Source: Chloroflexota bacterium
GTDB lineage: Bacteria > Chloroflexota > Dehalococcoidia > Lucifugimonadales > Lucifugimonadaceae
Direction: 5' to 3'
Length of the DNA: 34,786 bases
NCBI GenBank assembly: GCA_002721675.1
Contig: PBLC01000006.1
Location: 5,840 to 40,625, forward strand
Both the position numbers and the translations under genes were made by a program. The notes under the pieces were generated by a model that was not told the origin of the DNA, made no database searches, and saw only the letters and a program-made list of their open reading frames with translations. Shown one piece after another: positions 15,654 through 24,110 of the stretch. Position 1 is the stretch's first letter, and each line of letters starts with the position of its first letter.

Positions 15654-16628
15654 TTAATCCTTGTATTTAACATATACATCGCTATAAAGTTCACTTATGT
15701 CTGGCATTGGTGATTTTTCTGCAAATTCAACTGCCTCTAACATCTCTTTATCGATCAAGTCTTTTATTTTCTTTATACTTTCTAAGGTCATGGATTTATT
15801 TGAAATAACTTTTTCTTCAAATATTTTCAAACAATCCCTATCTTTCCACTTTTCATCTTCCTCAGGGGTTCTATATTTTTTAGGATCATCAGCGTGAAAA
15901 TGACCATGATATCTAAATGTTTTAAGTTCAATTAAAGTTGGCCCCTCTCCTTTCCGTGCTCTATTAATAGCTTCATCAGCTACTTCATAAACATCAAAAA
16001 CATCCATTCCGTCAGCAGTAATTCCCGGCATGGAATAGGCTGCTGCTCTATCAGAAATATCCTCGATTGAAACGGCATATTCAACTGGAGTAGCTTCTGC
16101 ATAATGATTATTTTCACAAACAAAAATTACAGGTAATTTCCATATTGATGCTAGATTCATGCTCTCATGTAAAACGCCTTGGCCTGTTGCCCCATCACCA
16201 AAAAAGGCTACACCTACTGAATCATCTTCTGTGCCGTTATATTTAGAACTCAAAGCCGCTCCAACTGCAAGAGGAATGCTTGCACCAACAATTGCATTTG
16301 CACCTAACATGCCTTTAGAAAAATCTGCTATATGCATAGATCCCCCTTTTCCTTTGCATTGGCCAGTTGATTTCCCAAATATTTCAGCCATCATTTTTTT
16401 TGTGTCTAAACCTTTTGCAATGCAGTGACCATGCCCTCTATGAGTAGATCCGATCCAATCTTTATCTGTTAAGTGAGCACAAATACCAACTGGCCCAGCC
16501 TCTTGGCCGTCAGAACTATGAGTAACACCCATGGACTTCCCTTTAAAAGTTTGCTCTAGCATTGTTTCTTCAAACCTTCTAATTCTATACATTGACTCAA
16601 AAAGCTCTTCTAACTTTTTCTTTTCCAT
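15654..16628 (-). CDS. ThDP-dependent E1 component, alpha subunit (pyruvate/acetoin dehydrogenase type)
   Basis: A 324-residue E1 alpha subunit. The ThDP/Mg motif runs from GDGATG (144-149) to ENNHYA (172-177), with the conserved STHRGHGHCIAKG, CKGKGGSMHIAD and YHGHFHADDPKKYR blocks. The lack of a long N-terminal extension and the overall pattern fit the acetoin/pyruvate dehydrogenase group (AcoA/PdhA-like) rather than branched-chain E1, but substrate cannot be fixed from sequence. It is followed two bases later by its beta subunit and preceded by a tiny Tat-signal gene. Confidence 0.92.
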   Translation of the reverse strand: MEKKKLEELFESMYRIRRFEETMLEQTFKGKSMGVTHSSDGQEAGPVGICAHLTDKDWIGSTHRGHGHCIAKGLDTKKMMAEIFGKSTGQCKGKGGSMHIADFSKGMLGANAIVGASIPLAVGAALSSKYNGTEDDSVGVAFFGDGATGQGVLHESMNLASIWKLPVIFVCENNHYAEATPVEYAVSIEDISDRAAAYSMPGITADGMDVFDVYEVADEAINRARKGEGPTLIELKTFRYHGHFHADDPKKYRTPEEDEKWKDRDCLKIFEEKVISNKSMTLESIKKIKDLIDKEMLEAVEFAEKSPMPDISELYSDVYVKYKD

Positions 16629-16644
16629 CTACGCCCTCTCAAAT

Positions 16645-16812
16645 CTATAGTTTATTCTGAGGATCTCTAGGATTAAATACTGAGTCTGAGTCTATTTTAG
16701 AGGGAAATAAATATTTCCCGGGTTTAAGCATTGAAGATATGGCAGTAAAAATCCCTATAAAAATTCCTGATCTTTTTAAAAAATCTCTTCTACTCTGAAA
16801 ATTTTCTTTCAT
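16645..16812 (-). CDS. 55-residue Tat-signal protein, function unknown
   Basis: A short open frame on the minus strand beginning ATG at 16812. It encodes a clear twin-arginine signal (SRRDFLKRSG at residues 7-16) and a hydrophobic stretch (IFIGIFTAISSM), followed by about 27 polar residues ending in DPQNKL. AAGG lies about nine bases upstream and a plausible promoter lies further upstream. The next gene, the E1 alpha subunit, begins 16 bases after its stop. It could be a tiny exported or anchored peptide, or the remnant N-terminus of a larger Tat-exported protein (for example an Fe-S protein or solute-binding protein) that has lost its body. I do not recognise a family. Confidence 0.6.
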   Translation of the reverse strand: MKENFQSRRDFLKRSGIFIGIFTAISSMLKPGKYLFPSKIDSDSVFNPRDPQNKL

Positions 16813-16865
16813 AATTTATTACCTTATTTCTAGATACTCTCTAAATTATCCTGTTGACAAACTTT

Positions 16866-16893
16866 AGTATAAATAAACATCCATAAGAAGCAA
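16866..16893 (-). promoter_or_regulatory. Possible promoter for the long minus-strand catabolic operon
   Basis: On the minus strand TTGCTT (16888-16893) is 16 bases upstream of TATACT (16866-16871). The -10 matches five of six consensus positions but the -35 only three. It would give a leader of about 45 bases before the small Tat-signal gene. It is the best candidate I see in the 240-base divergent gap. Confidence 0.35.
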
Positions 16894-16997
16894 ACATTAT
16901 TTCCAATAAAGTTTACTATTTTAGTCATGAATAAAGAGTTTTGGATTATATTTTTAAAAAGGATGAATTTAATCTAAAATCAAGTTGACGGTGAAAC

Positions 16998-17011
16998 CTA
17001 ACATGTGTTAG
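16998..17011. promoter_or_regulatory. Palindromic element in the leader of the complex III operon
   Basis: CTAACA and TGTTAG form a perfect six-base inverted repeat separated by two bases, located 42 bases before the first start codon. A TTGACG lies just upstream (16985-16990). The element has the size and symmetry of a dimeric regulator site. The rest of the 16813-17052 gap is AT-rich and shows no gene. Confidence 0.35.
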
Positions 17012-17052
17012 TTTTTCTCTAGAAAATTTTATTCATTAAGTGAAGGAAAAAA

Positions 17053-17346
17053 TTGGATCCAGGAATTTTGACTACTGATGATTGGGTTGTAAGGTTAAAT
17101 GCTCTTAGAATGATGTGGGCATGTCTAATATTAGCATTCATCGCTGCCCCATCTCTAGTAATTGCTCATGCGGTCATTCCTTCTGCAGTTGATTCTGGCA
17201 CTATAAGTGAGAAATACAACAAGTTCAGGTTGCCATTGTACGTTGTTGGTACTTTGGCATTTATTGCAGATGTTGCATTATTTCTTTATGCAATTTCATT
17301 AGCAACAGGAATAATTTCTGACATTTATCCAAGTTTTTGGCAATAG
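17053..17346 (+). CDS. Small two-helix membrane protein at the head of the complex III operon
   Basis: A 97-residue protein with two hydrophobic helices (MMWACLILAFIAAPSLVIAH and LYVVGTLAFIADVALFLYAI) separated by a polar loop with SGTISEKYNKF. The start is a TTG with GAAGG seven bases upstream. I do not recognise the family. It precedes the pentahaem ActA by six bases and is probably an accessory or extra membrane subunit of alternative complex III, comparable in position to small subunits such as ActG in other lineages, though I cannot show homology. Confidence 0.75.
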   Translation: MDPGILTTDDWVVRLNALRMMWACLILAFIAAPSLVIAHAVIPSAVDSGTISEKYNKFRLPLYVVGTLAFIADVALFLYAISLATGIISDIYPSFWQ

Positions 17347-17352
17347 GTAATT

Positions 17353-18165
17353 TTGAAAAAACTATTAGACATATTATACGCTCCACTATATTTGGCTGCA
17401 TGGATTGTCGAAATAATAAGAGAAAAAGATAAGACAACTCCTACTTGGTTAAAACTATTAGCTCCTGTATTGGCTATTGGAGGGCTAGGAATATTTGCAG
17501 TTTTAAGTTTTATACAAGCATTTGTGATGACAGCTTGGTTAGGGAATCCAATGCCTGTACTGGGGTTTGATCAGAGCCCAGAACAACCTATCAGTTTTCC
17601 TCACACAATACATGCTGGTGTTGGTCCACTAATTGATTCTAATACTGGAAATCCCTATGTAAGTATATCCGGAGAATCAAGAATAAATGATGATGGAACA
17701 ACTATGGAAGGATTGGGAATGGATTGCACATACTGCCATAAACAAGTATCGGAAGAGGCTTGGGCAGGAGTTCCTCCTGTTGAACTTTGCGTTTCATGCC
17801 ATAGAGTTATAGGAGAGCAGTCAAATACTCAATTACAAACTTTAAGAAATTATGGACTATATGAGGAAACTAAGTCACCAATAAACTGGGAGCGAGTTCA
17901 CAGAATGCCTGATCATGTAAGATTTGTTCATGCTCCTCATATATGGTATCTAACAGAGAACCCAGAAGCTATACAAAATAAACCTGTTGGATTTGAAACA
18001 TTATCTGACGGAACAGTTGCAATATCTCAAGTCTGTTCAACTTGCCATGGAAATGTGGCTGGAATGGAGCAGGTTTGGCAAGATCAGCCTTTAAAGATGG
18101 GGCAATGTGTAGCATGCCATAGAGCAAATGAAGCTTCAGTAGGATGTGAAACTTGCCACCACTAG
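17353..18165 (+). CDS. actA: Alternative complex III, pentahaem cytochrome c subunit (ActA)
   Basis: A 270-residue multihaem cytochrome c. It has an N-terminal membrane helix (LLAPVLAIGGLGIFAVLSF) and five CxxCH haem sites at residues 125-129, 146-150, 228-232, 252-256 and 265-269, matching the pentahaem count of ActA. ActA passes electrons from the quinol-oxidising core to soluble cytochrome carriers on the outer face of the membrane. The start is a TTG with a weak TAGGT upstream. It overlaps the next gene by 13 bases. Confidence 0.93.
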   Translation: MKKLLDILYAPLYLAAWIVEIIREKDKTTPTWLKLLAPVLAIGGLGIFAVLSFIQAFVMTAWLGNPMPVLGFDQSPEQPISFPHTIHAGVGPLIDSNTGNPYVSISGESRINDDGTTMEGLGMDCTYCHKQVSEEAWAGVPPVELCVSCHRVIGEQSNTQLQTLRNYGLYEETKSPINWERVHRMPDHVRFVHAPHIWYLTENPEAIQNKPVGFETLSDGTVAISQVCSTCHGNVAGMEQVWQDQPLKMGQCVACHRANEASVGCETCHH

Positions 18166-20570
18166 ATAACGCAAAAAATAACAATATCTCTAGGAGAAAG
18201 TTCTTAGGGCTTTTAGGTGGATCAGCGCTTGGGGCTGTTATTTTTGAAGCATGTGGTGTGCCTGAACAAGAATATATAATCCAAAGCCCAGTTGATATGC
18301 CAGAGGATTACGTTAAGGGTGAAGATAATTGGTATGCAACAACCAGTGATACATCTGAACATGGCGAGAGCATAATTGTAAGAATTATGCAGGGAAGGGC
18401 CAAAAAGATAGAAGGTAATCCTGACTTTCCGAATACATTGGGCAAACACAAGGCTGTCACAGAAACCGAAATTCAAACTCTATACCATCCTGATAGAATA
18501 TCTGGGCCTCTTTATAGAAAAACAAGTTCTGGTAACCATAGACCAATATCATGGAATGAGGCAGAATCAATTCTAAATAATTCCCTATCATTGAATGGAA
18601 ACAAATCCATAATTACTAAATCAATTAGAGGAATGAACAAAGGTATAATTGATGAATTTTCTAAAGAAAAAGGATTAAAACATCTAACACTGTCATCTCT
18701 GCACGATTATTCTATGTATGAATCAGCTAAAGAGGTGTTTGGTACAAATAGTTTACCTTACTTTGATATAAAAAATTCAGATTTAATTGTATCTTTTGGG
18801 CTAGATTTTCTGGGAACATGGGGTCCAGTTGAATATGAAAATCAGTTTGGAAAATTTAGAAGCAAAGAACATCGAGGGTACATGGTACAAATAGAGCCCA
18901 GAATGTCATTGACTGCTGCTGGAGCAGATAGTTGGCTTTGCAGTAATCCTGGAAGAGAAGGTTTGATAGCCCTAATGGTTGCTGACCAAATCATAAAAAG
19001 TGGAAAAGGAGACTTAGGCAATATAAATAAATTCAAAGAATTGGCAGGAATATCAGATATTAATGATCTGAATAATTCTTCCGCCAATCTTGATCCTAAA
19101 TCTGTTGGAGCTGCCACAGGAATTGATTACCATAAATTAGAAAAGTTTGTAGAAAAATTAATTTCTCACCTAGAAAGTAATGATAAAGGTAAAATAATAT
19201 TTTTGGCAGGAGGAGCAACTTCTGGATACCCTAATTCTAAGAGCATTAATTCCTTAGTTTTCGGATTAAATTATTTAACTGGGTCTGTGAATAGCAAAGG
19301 TGGAATCGTGCTAAATCCCGACAATGTTTTTGATAGCATCGAAGTTAATGGGGTTAAATTGAACCTTCCTGTGTCTTCATCTTGGAGTTCTATGAATTAT
19401 TGGGATGAAGAAATTCAAAATTGGAAATCAGGTAAGCAAGATTTAATTATTGTTAGAGGGGTCGATTTAATAAATGAGATACCAGGTAAGTCAGAAATAA
19501 CAGAAGCATTTAATAACTCTAAAATATCTATAGGGTTTGGATCTATACTCAATGATACCCTTGAAAGGTGTGATTTGATTTTGCCGGATAATACAAGTAT
19601 GCAATCATGGGGGTCAGATATTCCGGAACCTAGAACTGGGTACCAGTTGTTTGCTTTTGGTCAACCAGTAGTCTCAAGCCCATACACAAAAGATGGCTCA
19701 AACAAGTTATATGATTCAAAAAGTTTTTTTAATGTACTCCTTTCTCAAATGGAAAATGGTCTTTCTGGTGTAAAATATATGGACATATGCAAAGAACTGG
19801 CAAATAAGATTTATGAAAGTGATTCCTATAATAATTCTTCCATTGTGGCTTCTAATGCTGATGATTTTTTCAAGGGAATTATGGCTAGAGGAGGCTGGTG
19901 GAATGTAAACAAGAAATCTTCTGGCCCTAAAAATCCTAAAATTAATATCACTAATGTAGTTTCTGATGTTAAAAGGAATGATAATGATTTTTATTTAATA
20001 CCATTTAAGTCTCATGTTTTTGGCGACGGAAATTCATTAGCAAATCCTTGGGCACAGGGAGCGCCCGACCCGTTAACATCTATTACATGGGATAGTTGGG
20101 TAGAAATTAATACTAAGACTGCTCAAGGTTTAAAAATCAAGCCAGGTGACATTTTAAAAGTTACATCGAATTCAGGTTATATTGAGTTGCCAGCATATTT
20201 ACATCCTGCAGTTCCTAGTAACTCTATTTCTATACCTATAGGATTAGGAAAACAAAATTTTACAAGATATGCTAGCGGAAGAGGTTCAAATATCGTCGAA
20301 TTAATTGATACCTCAAAACTTAATGAAGATGGCAATATCTCTTGGAACTCAACTACAGTTTCAATTGAAAAAACCAAAAATAAGAAGAAGGTTTCTAAGT
20401 TTGAAGGCACAGTGCCTGCAATTGCAGTTGAACCTGGGGTCCCAATACTTACTGTAGGTCCAGAAGAATCTGCAGAAGAAGGATTCCATAGGGCTCATGA
20501 AGAACACCTTGATCATACTTTTGGTGATCATTGGGAAGACAAAAAACATAATGAAGAAAAAGGTCATTAG
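18153..20570 (+). CDS. actB: Alternative complex III, molybdopterin-oxidoreductase-like subunit (ActB, N-terminal part)
   Basis: An 805-residue protein of the molybdopterin oxidoreductase superfamily, matching the large N-terminal part of ActB. It carries a Tat signal (SRRKFLGLLGG, residues 13-23) with a cysteine soon after. The central region has ILAGG-like and GLNYLTGSVNSKGGIVLNPDN blocks, and a C-terminal molydopterin-dinucleotide-like domain follows (TAQGLKIKPGDILKVTSNSG). ActB homologues have generally lost the molybdenum cofactor. The Fe-S half, fused in many ActB proteins, is a separate gene here. The C-terminus is rich in His, Asp and Glu. The TTG start lies inside the actA end, with AGGATG upstream. 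Confidence 0.9.
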   Translation: MPPLDNAKNNNISRRKFLGLLGGSALGAVIFEACGVPEQEYIIQSPVDMPEDYVKGEDNWYATTSDTSEHGESIIVRIMQGRAKKIEGNPDFPNTLGKHKAVTETEIQTLYHPDRISGPLYRKTSSGNHRPISWNEAESILNNSLSLNGNKSIITKSIRGMNKGIIDEFSKEKGLKHLTLSSLHDYSMYESAKEVFGTNSLPYFDIKNSDLIVSFGLDFLGTWGPVEYENQFGKFRSKEHRGYMVQIEPRMSLTAAGADSWLCSNPGREGLIALMVADQIIKSGKGDLGNINKFKELAGISDINDLNNSSANLDPKSVGAATGIDYHKLEKFVEKLISHLESNDKGKIIFLAGGATSGYPNSKSINSLVFGLNYLTGSVNSKGGIVLNPDNVFDSIEVNGVKLNLPVSSSWSSMNYWDEEIQNWKSGKQDLIIVRGVDLINEIPGKSEITEAFNNSKISIGFGSILNDTLERCDLILPDNTSMQSWGSDIPEPRTGYQLFAFGQPVVSSPYTKDGSNKLYDSKSFFNVLLSQMENGLSGVKYMDICKELANKIYESDSYNNSSIVASNADDFFKGIMARGGWWNVNKKSSGPKNPKINITNVVSDVKRNDNDFYLIPFKSHVFGDGNSLANPWAQGAPDPLTSITWDSWVEINTKTAQGLKIKPGDILKVTSNSGYIELPAYLHPAVPSNSISIPIGLGKQNFTRYASGRGSNIVELIDTSKLNEDGNISWNSTTVSIEKTKNKKKVSKFEGTVPAIAVEPGVPILTVGPEESAEEGFHRAHEEHLDHTFGDHWEDKKHNEEKGH

Positions 20571-20582
20571 AAAGAGGAAAAA

Positions 20583-21323
20583 ATGGTAGCTGAAAAACAA
20601 AGTAAATTTAAGTGGGGAATGGCTATAGACATTGATAAGTGCACTGGCTGTCAAGCATGTGTTTTAGCATGTCAAGCTGAAAATAACATTCCTATTAATA
20701 CAGAAGATAACTTCAAAGATGCAAGGGGAATTGAATGGATCCGTGTTGAAAGGTATTGGGAAGGTGAATTTCCAGATGTAAAAGCAAAATTTATACCAAT
20801 TCTATGTATGCATTGTGATAATGCTCCTTGTGAACCAGTATGTCCAGTTTATGCTAGTTATCATACTGTGGAAGGTCTTAATGTACAGGTTTATAATAGA
20901 TGTGTGGGTACAAGATATTGTGCAAATGGTTGTCCTTATTTGGTCAGATTTTTCAATTACTGGGAACCAGAATGGCCAGAATCACTTCAAAATCAACTCA
21001 ACCCTGATGTAACAGTCAGGAGCAGAGGGATAATGGAAAAATGCACCATGTGCATACAAAGGATTAGGAGAGGCACAAGAAAAGCCAAAAGAGATAACAA
21101 TGAAGTTATGGATGGTGATATTAGTCCAGCATGTGTTCAGGCTTGTCCTACAGAAGCTATGGTTTTTGGTAATCAAAAAGATCCAAATAGTAAAATTAAT
21201 AAGATGAAAAATGATAAAAGATCATATACCTTACTTGATCATTTAAAAACTAATAGCAACGTATGGTATTTAGCAAAAATTGATGAAGATATGGATTCTC
21301 ATCATGAGGGAGGAAGTCACTAG
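20583..21323 (+). CDS. Alternative complex III, Fe-S subunit (ActB, C-terminal part)
   Basis: A 246-residue ferredoxin-like protein with four cysteine clusters: CTGCQACVLACQAE, CMHCDNAPCEPVCP, CVGTRYCANGCPY and CTMCIQR paired with CVQACPTEA. This is the HybA/DmsB/NrfC pattern binding four Fe-S clusters, one often of 3Fe-4S type in ActB. It relays electrons between the NrfD-like membrane subunits and the cytochromes. A GAGGAA ribosome-binding site precedes its ATG. The C-terminus ends in a His-rich tail. No Tat signal is present, so it is probably exported with the preceding Tat-bearing subunit. Confidence 0.92.
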   Translation: MVAEKQSKFKWGMAIDIDKCTGCQACVLACQAENNIPINTEDNFKDARGIEWIRVERYWEGEFPDVKAKFIPILCMHCDNAPCEPVCPVYASYHTVEGLNVQVYNRCVGTRYCANGCPYLVRFFNYWEPEWPESLQNQLNPDVTVRSRGIMEKCTMCIQRIRRGTRKAKRDNNEVMDGDISPACVQACPTEAMVFGNQKDPNSKINKMKNDKRSYTLLDHLKTNSNVWYLAKIDEDMDSHHEGGSH

Positions 21324-22720
21324 TGATTGAAGTTCCAAAAACTCATAATCCTGAAAAGTTCAATTCAGCCACTTCCTCACTTGTTCCAACTACGAATGAG
21401 ACATTGGGAGGTAAATTTAAATTAGTGATTGGCATTTTCGGAATTTTATCTGCTATTGGAATAGTTTCACTTATTTTAAAAATAACTACAGTAGGATTTG
21501 ATACTAAATCTGGCTGGGGTTATTATGCTGCCATAGTTTCGCTTTTATTAGGGGTTTTTGGAACAGCACCAATGGTTGCAATAGCTCCTACAATTGCTAA
21601 AGCTGACTGGCACAGGCCTGTATCAAGAATTGCCACAATGTTTACTCTTGCAGGAATATCTACATCTATTTTAGCAATACCATTAATATTTGCTTTACCC
21701 CCTTTAGTAGTTGGCGGAATAAGAAGAAGATCAATTTGGTTTGATGCAAATATATACACACCTCACGTTTTCTTTGGAATAGCTGTTATAGGCTTATTCC
21801 TGATTGGCTTAGCCCTACTCTGGGTTACTTCAATTCCCGATTTATCTATGATGAGGGATCACAGTTCAGGCTGGAAGCAAAGATTGGGCAAATCTTTGTC
21901 TAGAGGATTTATCGGAACTGAAAGACAATGGATAAGTTTAAGGGCAAGGATTGGAATGATGGGAACATTTTATTTCATGTTCTTAATTTTTGTTCATATA
22001 ATTTACAGTATATGTTTCAGCCTTGAATTGGTAGCAGGCTGGAAAGATGCTATATATCCAATGTATCACGCTGCAACCGGAATTCAGTCAGGAGTTGCTA
22101 CGGTCATAATAGGTTTATTCTTATTCAGGAAATACTGGAATCTAGAAGATCATATTGGGATTGATCAATTTTGGGCTCTATCCAAGTTGATGTTTGCAAC
22201 GACTATTTTCTGGTTCTACTTCTTCATATGTGCATTCATGATATTTTGGTATGGAAAATCTGCAATTAATGAAATGACTATAGCAATTCTGGTAAATGGT
22301 CCTTATATGCCAGTCTTTATCGGAACTCTGCTACTAAGTTTTATAGTTCCATGGTGGATAATAATTTGGAATCCAGTTAGATATAGCCCATGGATGCTAT
22401 CTATAGTCGCAACTATTGTATTAATTGGAAGTGTGCTAGACAGAATTCGGCTTTATGTTATTTCCTGGCAGGTTTATAGCGATGAAATGATTCATAAAAG
22501 ATACATACCTCTTGACGAAATACCTGAAAACATGATTGCTCCTAGCCTATTTGATATAGGCATATTTATAGGGTTTATATCTCTTGGAATACTTGCGATT
22601 TTATTAGCTAGCAGATTTATTCCAGTAGTCTCAATTTGGGAGAGGCATCAGTCAATATTACTAACCAGGCATATTAAGTTCCATAGAACCGAAGTATATG
22701 CAGTAGGAAAACCGGATTAA
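21323..22720 (+). CDS. Alternative complex III, NrfD-like membrane subunit (first copy)
   Basis: A 465-residue integral membrane protein of the NrfD/PsrC family, with about ten hydrophobic helices. Recognisable blocks are AKADWHRPVSRIATMF, RRRSIWFDANIYTPHVFFG and SIPDLSMMRDHSSGWKQRLG. It starts with a GTG sharing one base with the previous stop (TAGTG). NrfD-like subunits ActC and ActF form the quinol-binding and possibly ion-translocating membrane core. Which of the two neighbouring copies is ActC and which ActF is not certain; this one lacks the HAGIMISAILR block seen in its neighbour, so ActF-like is my guess. Confidence 0.85.
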   Translation: MIEVPKTHNPEKFNSATSSLVPTTNETLGGKFKLVIGIFGILSAIGIVSLILKITTVGFDTKSGWGYYAAIVSLLLGVFGTAPMVAIAPTIAKADWHRPVSRIATMFTLAGISTSILAIPLIFALPPLVVGGIRRRSIWFDANIYTPHVFFGIAVIGLFLIGLALLWVTSIPDLSMMRDHSSGWKQRLGKSLSRGFIGTERQWISLRARIGMMGTFYFMFLIFVHIIYSICFSLELVAGWKDAIYPMYHAATGIQSGVATVIIGLFLFRKYWNLEDHIGIDQFWALSKLMFATTIFWFYFFICAFMIFWYGKSAINEMTIAILVNGPYMPVFIGTLLLSFIVPWWIIIWNPVRYSPWMLSIVATIVLIGSVLDRIRLYVISWQVYSDEMIHKRYIPLDEIPENMIAPSLFDIGIFIGFISLGILAILLASRFIPVVSIWERHQSILLTRHIKFHRTEVYAVGKPD

Positions 22721-22723
22721 AAA

Positions 22724-24097
22724 ATGCAACAGAGAAGACAACTAGATGAAAAACAAATAAATAGAGAGTTGCTGAATGGAAATCTTCAAACTCCTAAATG
22801 GTATTATCCGGTAATGGGGGTTTTGGGGATAGGTGTGCTAATTGGCTTTGCTACTATTCTTTATATGTTTAATAGAGGACTTGGGGTTACAGGTCTTGCT
22901 AGGCCAGTATACTGGGGACTTTTTATAACTACTTTCGTTTTTTGGGTAGGAATAAGTCATGCTGGTATTATGATATCTGCAATTTTGAGACTTACTCAGG
23001 CAGAATGGAGAAGACCTGTTACAAGAGCAGCTGAATTATTAACTGTGTTCTCTCTGTTGACAGCATTATTCTTTCCTTTAATGCACGCTGGAAGGCCCTG
23101 GAGAATAGCATACTGGCTAATACCTTATGATTGGGCTAGGGGGATCTGGCCGAATGTAAGGTCGCCACTTTTTTGGGATCCTATTGCCATAGGAACTTAT
23201 TTGACAGGAAGTACATTATTTTTATTTGTCGCTTTAATACCAGACTTAGCCATATTAAGAGATAGGACTACTGGAATTAAAAAAACTATATACTCAATGC
23301 TTGCTCTTGGTTGGAGAGGAAACCCAAGACAATGGCAATTGCAAGTTGTAGCAGGAATATTATTATCAGCTTTAATGTTGCCTATTTTCGTTTCGGTACA
23401 CTCAATTGTAAGTTGGGACTTTGCTGTCACGCCTGCAGTTGAAGGTTGGCACTCAACTATTTTTGCCCCTTATTTTGTTATAGGAGCTGTTCATTCAGGA
23501 GTTTCTGCTGTTGTTACTATGATGTGCTTGATGAGATGGCTTTGGAAGTGGAATAATTATATAAGACCTGAACATTTCGATGCTTTGGCTAGGCTTTTAA
23601 TAATTGTTGCAACTGCGTGGCTAGCTTTCACATTTCTAGAATTAATATTTTCACTTTACGGAAGAGATGCGCCTGAAATTGCATTAAGAGAACTTCAAAT
23701 ATTTACGTGGCCATGGAATTTAATATTCATAACATTCTTATTAACTGGGTATGTTATCCCTGTTGGTTGTTGGTTATTTAAGAGTTGCAGGAACAATATC
23801 GCTATAATGTTTTGGACATCAATATTAGTTAATGTTGGAATGTGGCTTGAGAGATTTTTAATCATAGTTCCAGGATTAGCCAGAAAGCAAGTATTCGTAT
23901 ACACATGGGAGGGATATTGGCCAAGTCCTGTTGAGTGGGTAATCTTGGTTTGGTCCTTTGCATGGGTTTCTTTTTTAATGCTTTTATTTGCTAGATTTTT
24001 TCCATTAGTACCATTATTTGAGGCTAAGGAAAGTCAGGTATTTACTACTGAAATGAAAGTGGGGAGAGCTACTGTCCCTATGGTAATTAGAGAATGA
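22724..24097 (+). CDS. actC: Alternative complex III, NrfD-like membrane subunit (second copy, ActC-like)
   Basis: A 457-residue NrfD-family membrane protein with about ten helices. The block SHAGIMISAILRLTQAEWRR, followed by PVTRAAELLT, is typical of the quinol-site region of ActC. Later blocks are FPLMHAGRPWRIAYWLIP, IPDLAILRD and LGWRGNPRQWQ. The LIVVWS-like C-terminal helix ends in LVPLFEAKE. It begins three bases after the first NrfD copy with no clear ribosome-binding site, suggesting coupled translation. ActC-type subunits oxidise menaquinol or ubiquinol in the membrane. Confidence 0.88.
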   Translation: MQQRRQLDEKQINRELLNGNLQTPKWYYPVMGVLGIGVLIGFATILYMFNRGLGVTGLARPVYWGLFITTFVFWVGISHAGIMISAILRLTQAEWRRPVTRAAELLTVFSLLTALFFPLMHAGRPWRIAYWLIPYDWARGIWPNVRSPLFWDPIAIGTYLTGSTLFLFVALIPDLAILRDRTTGIKKTIYSMLALGWRGNPRQWQLQVVAGILLSALMLPIFVSVHSIVSWDFAVTPAVEGWHSTIFAPYFVIGAVHSGVSAVVTMMCLMRWLWKWNNYIRPEHFDALARLLIIVATAWLAFTFLELIFSLYGRDAPEIALRELQIFTWPWNLIFITFLLTGYVIPVGCWLFKSCRNNIAIMFWTSILVNVGMWLERFLIIVPGLARKQVFVYTWEGYWPSPVEWVILVWSFAWVSFLMLLFARFFPLVPLFEAKESQVFTTEMKVGRATVPMVIRE

Positions 24098-24110
24098 AGG
24101 AGAAATTACT

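Noticed and set aside
16854-16859. Perfect TTGACA on the plus strand in the divergent gap, as the -35 of the complex III operon
   Set aside because: The only good -10 nearby (TATAAA at 16868-16873) is 8 bases away and the region at 17 bases (ACATCC) does not resemble a -10.
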